64,000 nucleotides of DNA, from positions 62,001 to 126,000 of the forward strand of contig JAINUG010000115.1 of the NCBI GenBank assembly GCA_029706075.1, given 5' to 3'. The notes below the pieces were generated by a model, which was not told the DNA's origin, searched no databases, and saw only the letters and a list, made by a program, of their open reading frames with translations. Position 1 is the first letter of the stretch. Every line of letters begins with the position of its first letter. Below, in pieces: positions 55,496 through 64,000 of this stretch. A program made the position numbers and the translations under genes. Source of the DNA: Aldrovandia affinis. Its lineage: Eukaryota; Chordata; Actinopteri; Notacanthiformes; Halosauridae.

Positions 55496-57061
55496 CCCCC
55501 TGAGGTCCGTGCTAAACTTTTAGATGTTTTTAGATTTTGGCATGGTCTGATATTTATCTCAATTTCATCAATTTAACACACACTTACTCCAAAGTGTTTG
55601 ATATTTTTATTTGAAGGACAATCACAGCTACATTTGTATGCCATCAATAGTTTGGTCAGTATCATATGCAGCTTGTAAATAGATCTACAAACACACAAGT
55701 TAAAAATAGTAAATTTTTCTGCTGTCACAAAAGATGTGAAAGCACACACTAAACTATAGTGACGAATTGTTTTGCCAATGTGCGTTTGTTCACCAAGGTC
55801 TTGGTTATGTAAGGGTGTGAAAATAGTTTAGCACATCTGAGATCTAAATAGCTAAAAACCTGTTTTTATCAGAACTGGTCACATTTATTTCAGGCTGTGG
55901 GAGGCTAAATGCTAAATACCTGAATATTCATTATTCATTGTCCACACCTCTAAGATCTGTCAGATGGGCCATCTCTCTCTCTCAAAGGCCAACCTGAGAC
56001 CCAAGGAAAAAAAGTGTCTTCCAATTAAACTTTTTGTGATTTCATGCCTCTTTAGAGTTAAAACAACCATTTAGATTTTAAATGGCTAAGCAATATTTGA
56101 GTTACCATTTCTCCTTTCACGACAAGCGCTTCTTGTCAGCAGCCGCCATTTTTGGCTCTTTGTTACGTTGCAACACGCGGAATGTTTGGCGTCACAACAC
56201 GCGATATTCATAGGCTATATTTTCACGAGTATTTGAAAACAAGCGAAATAAAATTAATATCAGCATAGACTGTTGCTGGCAGATTGCAAGCGTAAACACA
56301 GACAAGATGTAAAAAAATAAAAAAACAAGCGAAATAAAATCAATAGCATAGACTGTTGCTGGCAGATTGCAAGCGTAAACACAGACATACGATATATTTT
56401 ATAACATTTTACGCTGTTTGAAAAGTATTTTGTGTGCCTATTGCAATTTGTTACATTGCGACATGCGGAATATGTAGTCACAAGACGCGGAATTCATATA
56501 TTTTCGAGTATTTGAAAATATACTCGTGAATATACTGTTGCTGGCAGATTGCAAGCGTAAACACAGACATACGATATATTTTATAACATTTTAGGCTGTT
56601 TGAAAAGTATTTTCTGTGCCTATTGCAATTTGTTACATTGCGACATGCGGAATATGTAGTCACAAGACGGAATTCATATATATTTTCACGAGTATTTGAA
56701 AACAAGCGAAATAAAATAAATATCAGCATAGACTGTCCTCTTCAGTTTGTGTTGTTTATGCCGGCGTTTTCACACATGGCCCGACGTACCTCCCGAAATT
56801 AGCACCTCGTTAACATGTCAATAGAAGGGGGCGTTACTAAAAGGTAAAAAACAGAGTAAAAAGCAAGGTTTACTTTTGGTCTAATTAAGCTAATTTTAAA
56901 AATCCCATTTGATTTGCCAGTGCTCAAATCGGAAAGTCGCGATTCTAAGGTTTCTGTCAATGTTTTTGCCGCGTGTGTATGATAAAATATCGCGAAGTTA
57001 GAAATAGTAATATACTTGTATTGCTGCTTGGATCGGCGCCGATCCAGCCGACCTCAGGGGG
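55496..57061. mobile_element. piggyBac-type nonautonomous element
   Basis: Terminal CCCCCTGAGGTC at 55496 and its exact inverted partner GACCTCAGGGGG ending at 57061, each flanked by TTAA (55492-55495 and 57062-57065), give the hallmarks of piggyBac insertion. The 1566-bp interior has no transposase motif in any frame I examined and is AT-rich with an internal duplicated segment. A perfect 16-bp palindrome GGATCGGCGCCGATCC lies just inside the right end (57030-57045), a place where piggyBac elements often carry subterminal repeats. Confidence 0.8.
56225..56737. repeat. nested tandem duplications inside the piggyBac-type element
   Basis: GTTGCTGGCAGATTGCAAGC starts at 56272, 56355 and 56537. 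The last two belong to an almost identical 182-bp tandem pair. CACGAGTATTTGAAAACAAG opens the array at 56225 and recurs at its end at 56689. The array explains the minus-strand frames that look like duplicates of each other; they are not genes. Confidence 0.85.
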
Positions 57062-57065
57062 TTAA

Positions 57066-57840
57066 ACAGTAGAGCAATAATTTAACACCACAATACCTCA
57101 CATTCCCTTTAGGAACAAAAAGGTTACTTCACATCAAGACGAGCATTCCAAAGGTCTGACCGCGAAAAGTCGGAAAAAAACGATCGACGTGCTACACGAT
57201 GCAAGGAGGACAACCTGGCGGAACAGTTTTTCTTGAGAAGTCGTGAAGGTAGCAGCTCCACCTTATGAGACACCCGGGCGACCCCCCCACGCACACGGCC
57301 ACATCCTCACGGGTTTAGAGAGAAAGAACGTCACCGCCGTGGCCCGGTGGAACAAGGGCAGGGCGGCCGTCCTCCAGTACAGCATGGGCTCAGTCCCGGG
57401 GCAGCTCGTGTTTGTTTAGGCCCAGCTCGGACACCAAAATGCAGATGGACAGAGTCTGACTGGCGCTGGGAGAAGCCCTAAAGTGCATTTCAACACAAGC
57501 TCACAGAGTGCAGGGTCATGTTCTTTCGGCGGGTACAAGACAGGAAATCTATGTAATTACCTGTGAGGCAGAAGACGTTATGTGGGCCTGACAGGGCAGC
57601 CCGTGTTTCCAGAGCACTTTGCGAGGGAGATCTGCTCCCCCCCCAACCCCCACCCCATCCCGGGCTCTTCCCCTCAGCTCTTCTCGAGAACTGAATTGTC
57701 CCTACAGAAGACAGGGGGTGGGGGGAGAGGCGCAACACAACACAACTCAAGTAGCACGGACCCACCTGACAGACCACTACAGGTAATTGTTAGAACTGCT
57801 ATAGAGGCTGGTGGACTGAACTGCTAACTGCGGGCGACAA
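57066..57840. other. GC-rich stretch with C-run tract
   Basis: CpG-bearing sequence at 57160-57420 and a C-rich tract at 57640-57662, which is a G-quadruplex pattern on the minus strand. The overlapping frames at 57490-57827 run on both strands and have no family. It may be regulatory. Confidence 0.3.
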
Positions 57841-59589
57841 AGACAGGAGAACGTGGCGCAGCTAGTGTGAGTTGCAGAATGTTTATTGAAGGTGGTCTTT
57901 TTTTTTCTTTTTTTTTCGTGCCATGTGGATCAGTTGGGCTCTTCCATGGGTATTCCTTTTCTAGTTTCGATTCTAAATTGTGCCATTTTGTTTTGTACAA
58001 TTCGCTTAGTGTTGTGCTGTGTGGCATTAATGGCTACTCACCCTTTTGGACACCCTAGTTGTATACTATTTCTCAGATATTCTCACTAACAAGCTACCTA
58101 TGTTTGCTACCTCAACTACCTTCAAAAAAAGATTTATGCCCATTTTGTGATTTAATGAATTCTTGAAGTTGCTATTCCAACTATTTAACTTGCTAGCTAA
58201 GAATACTTAAAGCTGTGGCTAATACAAGCTAGTTAGAAATATCAAGCACTGAATTATGTGAGGACTGACCTGTTAAGTTGACCCTTCATTAGGCATTGTT
58301 ATATTATGACATTCCATAAAGCAATGGCATTCATTGTGGTATTCCTTCTCTTTGTATGGTCGGGGAAGCAGTTATTGCTTGATGGTGAGGTCAAACCATT
58401 CAACAGCTTGGGCTGCGACAGAATGAAAGGGTGAAATTCGACCAGCGACTTCAGCATTGTGGGTAATGGACTGTCTGGCTTGGGTGGCCACAGCCACAGT
58501 ATGTCCTGCTTCTCATGTGATGATTATGGACTAAGCGACCACATCTGCCTGGCCTGTCCATAAGTGGTGACAGCTCTTTACACATACTGACAACATGGCT
58601 TTAGCTTGCCAGAGTAAAGGACTTAAGGACATATATTGTGCTACCAGCTAGCTATGTGTCCGTATCCTGCTTAGCGACTTTCCAAACCAACTGTCGGGGA
58701 CCCCTGAAGCTCACTGTCATGCCCTGCAAGACTGTGGCCATCTGCCTTAGCCTGCCAAGGGTGCCAGGGGGCTTCGGGGTGGGTGGGAGGGGGACGGGAA
58801 TTTGTTCCGCCCTCAGTCACCTCGCAGGGTAAAACTTGCAGCGGAAGTTTATGGAGCAGTCACAATGGAGCAGTCCATCTCGCAAGCTGTAAAATAGTCT
58901 TTGTGTCTTCATCTTACCATGCCGTTACTCTCCTGGTAATGCGAGGAGAGTGGCAACAGTAGGCCGTTTCCAAACAGAGGCACAGGACTGTCATGTTTGA
59001 GGAGCTTTGGCTTGGAGCCCGGCAGTGGGGAAAGGTGGCGTGACACACTCCTGGCTGCAAGGAGCGGTGTATCCGTCACTGCAGAGTCGCAAACGCGCTT
59101 CCGTATCTGCCTCGTTCAAAAGGCATTGACGGTAGAAGTTAAAGCCGTTTTAATATTTCATTTTTCCCCCCAATCAAGCGAAGAACAAAACACTGTTGGC
59201 CCTGAAACATGGAGACATATGATAGGTCCATAAACAAATGTTGATTTTTCGACACAAAACAAACGACTGAGCCCAAGGCGACATGAATGACAAAAATCTT
59301 GCCTGATTAGAAAAGCCTGTCTGATTGCCACTTGCACGGTGCATAAGGAGGCACTCTAGAGACCGTGGCAAGATAGAAGGGCACATTTGCTTTTGCCCAG
59401 AAACCAGTACGTTTCAAACTCCGTGGCCATGGTAACAAGAGCATGTGACTTTTTGTTCTATTATCAGTCAGAATATTTTAAAAATAAGAGACAATAAACA
59501 GTTAATTGATGGAAAGAATATCTGAATGATCTATGATGGACATTCTCACAGACACATGTAACTGCTTTCCATCCTCACTATAATATCAA
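57841..59589. other. unannotated mixed stretch
   Basis: No recognised repeat. A T-rich run at 57896-57916 lies inside overlapping short frames on both strands. Patches such as 58930-59110 are CpG-bearing. Confidence 0.35.
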
Positions 59590-59908
59590 TACTTTGATGT
59601 TTGTCTTATGCCTGCCCCAACTCTTGTCTTAATTGTGCTTATGTCCTGTCTCTTATGATGTTGCTGTTGTGTATATTTTTGTGCTGGTTTTTAAATAGTT
59701 TTTTTTATATATGCTTACTGTTATGTATTGCTTTATGCCTTTGCATTGCATTGTGTTTGCCTCTTACTGCCCCTGTTATTCCTGCTGTCTTGTCTGTCTT
59801 GTGTTTTTGCTATTTGTTGTATGTAACTCTTTGTTATTGTCTGACTGTCCCTCAGCGCTGAACGTTCTGCTTATGTAATTCAATGTTGAATGTTCTGTCT
59901 GTCTAATT

Positions 59909-59942
<34 letters not shown>

Positions 59943-60065
59943 ATTTTTTTATCCCCCCCTTTCCCCTCAAGAGGCTAATTACCTCTTGCCAGGCCGTCCT
60001 TGTAAATCAGAATTTGTTCTTAAGTGGCCTGCCTGGTTAAATAAAGGTTAAATAATACTAAAATA
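59590..60065 (+). mobile_element. LINE 3' UTR and tail (L2-like)
   Basis: The end reads GCCAGGCCGTCCTTGTAAAT, CAGAATTTGTTCTTAAGTGG and CTGCCTGGTTAAATAAAGG, a very common teleost LINE tail. The preceding 400 bp are pyrimidine-rich with many TGTCTGTCT and TTGCC words, consistent with its 3' UTR, and contain a (TA)n tract at 59909-59942. The open frame at 59601-59861 is an artefact of this T-rich composition. Confidence 0.65.
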
Positions 60066-60494
60066 AAATAATACAATTTGGAAATATTCCTATTGTAAAG
60101 ACTCCAAAAATGGGAGATATTAATTTAATAATAGTATTTCATGAATATTACTTCAAATAGATTAATACTAGTCAAGGATATATCATATCCAGAATGTTAG
60201 TTCATTTGAACGAATTGATTTCAGGTACATTTATGTTACCTTTTGTGTATTCTTGGAATTCCCTGTTCTGTCCTTTTAAAAGTTTGAAACAGAAACCTTT
60301 AACCATTGTGCATGAATTGAGTTTGACAGTTTAATGAATTCTTAATGAAGGGCTGGGCAGAGCTCGCTATTCATTTCAATTCAGTTTGGTACCTCATGAT
60401 TTTAGCTATTGAGAGGTCAATGGTAGGTATTATCAAAATGTATTATTAAGGCATTAAATCAACATGACCCACTGATATATCCATGCAACTAACT
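60066..60494. other. unannotated AT-rich stretch
   Basis: ATTCATTTCAATTCAGTTTG near 60369 faintly resembles the repeat at 7945 and 26500. Otherwise nothing. Confidence 0.35.
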
Positions 60495-61459
60495 CAGTCA
60501 GGCCCAGAATTATTGGCACCCTTGATGAAAATGAGCAAAAAAGGCTGTATAAAATAAACAACACAGATAATGTGCTATATTTTATGCCGAAACGTATGGG
60601 AAAACAAAATACTTTTATTGTAATACAACTTTTTTAAAACACATTTTTCTTATCTTTTTATTGAGTAATACTTTTTTTTAGGTGTCAAATCATAAGCACC
60701 CCTACTTATTTAAATTAATCTCCGTTTTAAGGAATTTCATTGTGGCCTTTCATCACTTCCTGTTTCACTACGGTATTAAAATTGGGTAACACACATGTAA
60801 AATCCCTTTGTAATCCATCAGCATGGGGAAAGCTAAATAACTGTCAAATCAAAAGAGACCGATGGTTGTTAACCAACACAAGTCAGGTAATGGGCAATAA
60901 TCAAAAAGTTCCAAACATCTGGAACAGTTTCAAACTTGCCAGGAAGAGGACACAAGTGCACTTTGTTCCCACTCACAGTGAGTGGTGGGGCAGGCAAAGA
61001 AGAATCCAAGGACCAAAGTTCAAGAACTGCATACTTGTTGGTGTTGGAAGAAGGTTGCTCATATTGAAAAGAGCATAATAGCCACGGTGATATATGGCAG
61101 TGGATGTTTGATGCTATGGGATTGTTTTACAGCTACTGGTCCTGGGGCTCTTGTTAAGGTCAATGGAACCATAAACTCCATACCATACCAAAGGTATTTT
61201 GGCCAAAAACCTAGCTCCCTCTGCCAGGAAGATGAGTAATAAACAGGGGTGTGAATAATTGTGATGCATATCTTTTTTTTTTGGGGGAGGGGGTGGAAAA
61301 CGAAACTTGTAAAACAAGTTTCTCAATTGAATTCGAATAATATGATATAATTTTCACAAATTCTTTGATCATACAATATAGCTCATTATCTTTATTGTTG
61401 ATTTTATGCAGGCTTCTTTGCTAATATTTACCACGTGTGTTAATAATTTTACGGTACTG
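60495..61459 (+). mobile_element. Tc1-type transposon, internally deleted, both ends present
   Basis: Left end CAGTCAGGCCCAGAATTATT then GGCACCCTTG, right end diverged TTTACCACGTGTGTTAATAA and ending ACGGTACTG before TA. The plus strand encodes SGCLMLWDCFTATGPGALVK at about 61099-61158 (usually GGxVMLWGCFSxxGxGxLxx) and QKPSSLCQEDE before a stop, the same spot as the CQEADPW segment of the 22495 fragment. The catalytic QDND region is lost. Length 965 bp versus about 1.6 kb for intact relatives. Confidence 0.75.
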
Positions 61460-61739
61460 TATACTGGGGGTCTGTAAAAATAGCAGCCTCCTTTCTGAGC
61501 ATTGGACCTTCATAATTGACTGGGTAGCCGATGAGGTGAATATTTTATAACTCTCTGTGAATAATACACGTGTAACAAATTCTGCTGCCAAGACACTTTA
61601 AAGCAATTATAGGGTCTATGTAAAAACACAAATAAATAAATAAATATACAGATAGATGAGTGGGAGGATAAATGGATAAATAAATACATGTTGCATATAC
61701 AATGTATTTGTAACCAGTGTGGTCTCTCTCGCTTTCTCT
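61460..61739. other. AT-rich stretch
   Basis: AAATAAATAAATA-type runs near 61630-61690. No gene. Confidence 0.4.
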
Positions 61740-62040
61740 CTCAGACTCTGCTGGGATTTATTAAGTAATGTATCGGAGATGCAAACGCAGCTCTTGTGAT
61801 CTATTCATTGCGTTTGTCTGAAATGTATGTGGCACGTTGCCATCAGCACCGCGGGATCCTGACTCTCCGTGGTCGATGTATAGTTATGGGTCCTGCCTTC
61901 TGAATCTTCACGTGAAAATCCAACACTTTTTTGACTGCTGCGCGGTTTCTGATAACCACCCGTCACATTTGCTGCTCCACATATTTTGCCTGTGAATCCA
62001 TGAAAAGGCTTTGTTCCCTAGGCTCCCATTTTGTTCATTT
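61740..62040. promoter_or_regulatory. candidate noncoding element
   Basis: Repeat-free, mixed composition (GATTTATTAAGTAATGTATC near 61755, CpG-bearing 61830-61880). Enhancer-like texture only. Confidence 0.25.
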
Positions 62041-62994
62041 ACACCATCATCTATTAAAATAAAGCAATATTAATTGTGAGATGTCCATGACAAATTGTTT
62101 GTTTGTTGTAATACACAGCCGTGACAAAGGAGTTAGTCTAACTACAAAGTGTTTCCTGTGGTTAAAAGAGCATTCTTCTCATCCTGAATTCACAGACACC
62201 TCGCTAGTTAGCTGACTCAAGAAATAGTCATACTGTTGAAAACTTAAGAAAATATTTGAATTTGAGTTTTGCCAATCCCAAACAAAATCCAACAGAGCTT
62301 TTTCTGCATCAACCCCGCTTGTAAAGTTTGTATCCGGATACAACATTGGCTGCCTTTGACAAACATCAGTCTGAACTCCTTAATGAGCCAGACAGTAGTT
62401 GTGTAGTGCCTTTCTATGTACAAACATTTCTCCTCCCAACCCAAATGCGCAGAGATCCCCCGGAGGCATCGGCAGACAGATTGTGCATACAAGTCATGTG
62501 GTAATTGTAACGGGCGCTGATGTATTCAGAGTGTCCTGGGAGGTGAGAGACGCGTCCCATCTCTTGCTCCGAGTCAGGGCCTGAACTGTGCTTGAACTCC
62601 CTCTCCCGGGACCCCACTCTGTGGATCGTTAACCAGCTGACCCGACTGGAATGGGCAGGGCGGCCCCTCGGTGCGGAAGGCAAGGTCTCACCAACGCCCT
62701 GGCTCCGCCTCCTCACCTGCTAGGCTGAGATTATTCACAGAGAATTGCTGAATAATAGAAGGGAGAGGCGGAAGAAAAAAGGCTGATCTCCCGTTGATCC
62801 CCGACACCTTTGCATTTCCATCAACCCCCATGACAAACATGTTCAGCATGGCAAATGTATCTTAATTAAAATGTTCTGGCAAAATGTGTTCACTTATATA
62901 GTCTTATTGTATTGCAATTATTTTTTAAACTTCCTTCCCAGTGTTACAGGTATGGTATGCAGTTGCCTGCAACAATGTCTATTGCTGTATTACT
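62041..62994. other. mixed stretch, no gene
   Basis: A CpG-bearing patch at 62500-62710 carries opposing short frames with no family. The remainder is AT-rich. Confidence 0.35.
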
Positions 62995-63113
62995 GCACTG
63001 ATCTCTTGCACGAACTATGATTGTTCCTACCATGTGTTAATGCACATCTTGTAAGTCGCTCTGGATAAGACTGTCTGCTCAATGCTTAAAATGTAAATGT
63101 AAAATGTTTACAA
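62995..63113 (+). mobile_element. SINE/LINE 3' tail copy
   Basis: CTGATCTCTTG, then CTATGATTGTTCCTACCATG and CTTGTAAGTCGCTCTGGATA with an AAAATGTAAATGTAAAATG end; same tail as nested at 21711-21817. The head, if any, lies before 62995 and is not recognisable. Confidence 0.65.
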
Positions 63114-63132
63114 ACATGCACACACACATACA

Positions 63133-63136
<4 letters not shown>

Positions 63137-63169
<33 letters not shown>
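63137..63169. repeat. (AT)n tract
   Basis: About 16 AT units directly adjoining the Tc1 end at 63170. Confidence 0.95.
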
Positions 63170-63172
<3 letters not shown>

Positions 63173-63711
63173 GCAGTGGCCAAAAAGGTGGAAGCACCAA
63201 TACGACATGACTATGGTATCCAGCTTGAGTTCTCTATGGGCCATTCTTGATGAAACTGCCTGCTCATGCCCTAGAATTTTCAGTCAATTAATTTAGAGTT
63301 GCTCGCCTGTTTAGCCTTGCACCTCAAACTAATGCACAGACATCACAATCCAAGAATATATGCTTCTGACCACAGTTGCCCTTGGTTGATGATGTCTTTC
63401 CCTGAGTTCCATGCCAACATCACCTTTGACACCGTTCCTCGTGAAACATCAGCAAGTTGATCTGTGTTCATCATTAAAGCTCCTGCCAAATGTGCCCCAA
63501 CAATCACCCCGCTTTCGAAGTCACCGAGGTCTTGTCTTCTAGCCATAATTAGCAACCGGGCCTGCCCACAATTTTTGTACGTGACCCTGAGCATGCTGGG
63601 ATGTTAATTTCTTAATTAACTCAGGAACAACACCTGTGTGGAAGCATCTGCTTTCAATATACTTTCTGTTCCTCGTTTACCCCTTAAAGGCGTTACCACC
63701 TTTTTGGACAG
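63170..63711 (-). mobile_element. Tc1-type transposon, internally deleted
   Basis: Left end CAGGCAGTGGCCAAAAAGGT, right end ACCACCTTTTTGGACAG before TA, imperfect inverted repeats. On the minus strand from about 63547 a frame begins MARRQDLGDFESGVIVGAHL and continues AGALMMNTDQLADVSRGTVS then KVMLAWN, a Tc1 helix-turn-helix DNA-binding domain. It breaks off at GQLWSEAYIL near 63350, and no catalytic motif remains in the 542 bp. The same family was hit by a SINE/LINE tail at 21.7 kb. Confidence 0.78.
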
Positions 63712-64000
63712 TACCAAAGAAACACAGGGCCAAGTTACTTAGAACGAATGTAGGAAAATGTGGGAAGCGTTTGACTGTATACCAATTCTCACACATTTTG
63801 AAACTAACATTAGCAGCATGCTTTGTGTCCTCGCTCCAGAATGCCAAACAGTGTACGCACATTTTATGATTACATTACCGGATCAATATACAGTACTATT
63901 TACATTTGTTCATTTGCCAGCGATTGTCAATCAATGTCAATTCTTCTGCTCACCATTTAACGTGACAATGTTTGTGGCATCAAACACGCTATTATTATTA
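63712..64000. other. window-end stretch, nothing recognised
   Basis: Mixed AT-rich DNA. Short frames on both strands at 63636-63869 are not family-like. Confidence 0.4.

Noticed and set aside
56260..56729. Two similar minus-strand frames that look like a duplicated small gene
   Set aside because: They are created by the 182-bp tandem duplication in the noncoding piggyBac-type element.
59601..59861. Hydrophobic 86-codon frame resembling a membrane protein
   Set aside because: Leu/Cys/Phe richness comes from the T-rich LINE 3' UTR; the sequence is a dispersed repeat.

Overview
The window looks like about 64 kb of ray-finned (teleost-type) fish genomic DNA. The clues are its repeats: several Tc1/mariner families, a piggyBac-type element with TTAA target sites, a hAT element with a CAGG...CCTG end, L2/Rex-like LINE 3' tails, a tRNA-derived SINE, and abundant (CA)n, (CT)n and (TA)n microsatellites. 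All family assignments come from reading the sequence and from remembered family features; no database search was run. I find no intact protein-coding gene, rRNA, functional tRNA, CRISPR array or bacterial-style operon. The longest open frames (about 150-180 codons) are no longer than chance predicts for 64 kb read in six frames, and none looks like a host exon.

The layout is that of a gene desert or a very large intron. Moderately AT-rich DNA alternates with compact blocks (about 0.3-1.5 kb) that are richer in CpG, free of repeats, and dotted with TAATTA/ATTAAT homeodomain-like cores. The clearest blocks are near 0.5-1.1, 5.3-6.5, 7.2-7.9, 11.1-11.3, 15.0-16.2, 18.2-20.9, 23.8-25.1, 26.7-27.1, 33.7-35.7, 38.1-39.0, 40.3-40.8, 41.2-42.1, 47.2-48.7, 51.9-52.2, 53.6-54.7 and 61.7-62.0 kb. 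This is what conserved noncoding elements around developmental regulator genes look like, but conservation cannot be seen from one sequence, so these are candidates only.

Mobile elements make up most of the recognisable content. The most striking is a 1632-bp Tc1-type fold-back at 42676-44307. Two roughly 742-bp arms, about 98% identical and each the 5' part of a Tc1 element, face each other across a 149-bp single-copy spacer that continues the transposase reading frame; a TA dinucleotide flanks each side. Other elements are Tc1 derivatives at 21637, 22495, 25453, 37202, 44360, 60495 and 63170, a piggyBac-type element at 55496-57061 with 12-bp inverted ends and TTAA on both sides, a hAT relic at 11481-11990 carrying the start of its transposase, a solo LTR at 14405-14977 with a 4-bp target duplication, two less certain LTR-like blocks (44.9 and 49.6 kb), LINE relics at 8.3-9.4, 28.4, 33.6, 40.0 and 59.6-60.1 kb, and a SINE at 10020-10340 that contains a near-consensus CTCF motif.

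No pathway or operon can be described. What the window may do in the cell is regulatory: candidate enhancers, a CTCF-like site, paired CRE palindromes, G-quadruplex tracts, and a long hairpin that could feed small-RNA silencing if transcribed. Two stretches remain unexplained: a CpG-rich open block at 18.9-19.3 kb and a decayed, unidentified coding-like stretch on the minus strand at 45.5-46.1 kb.
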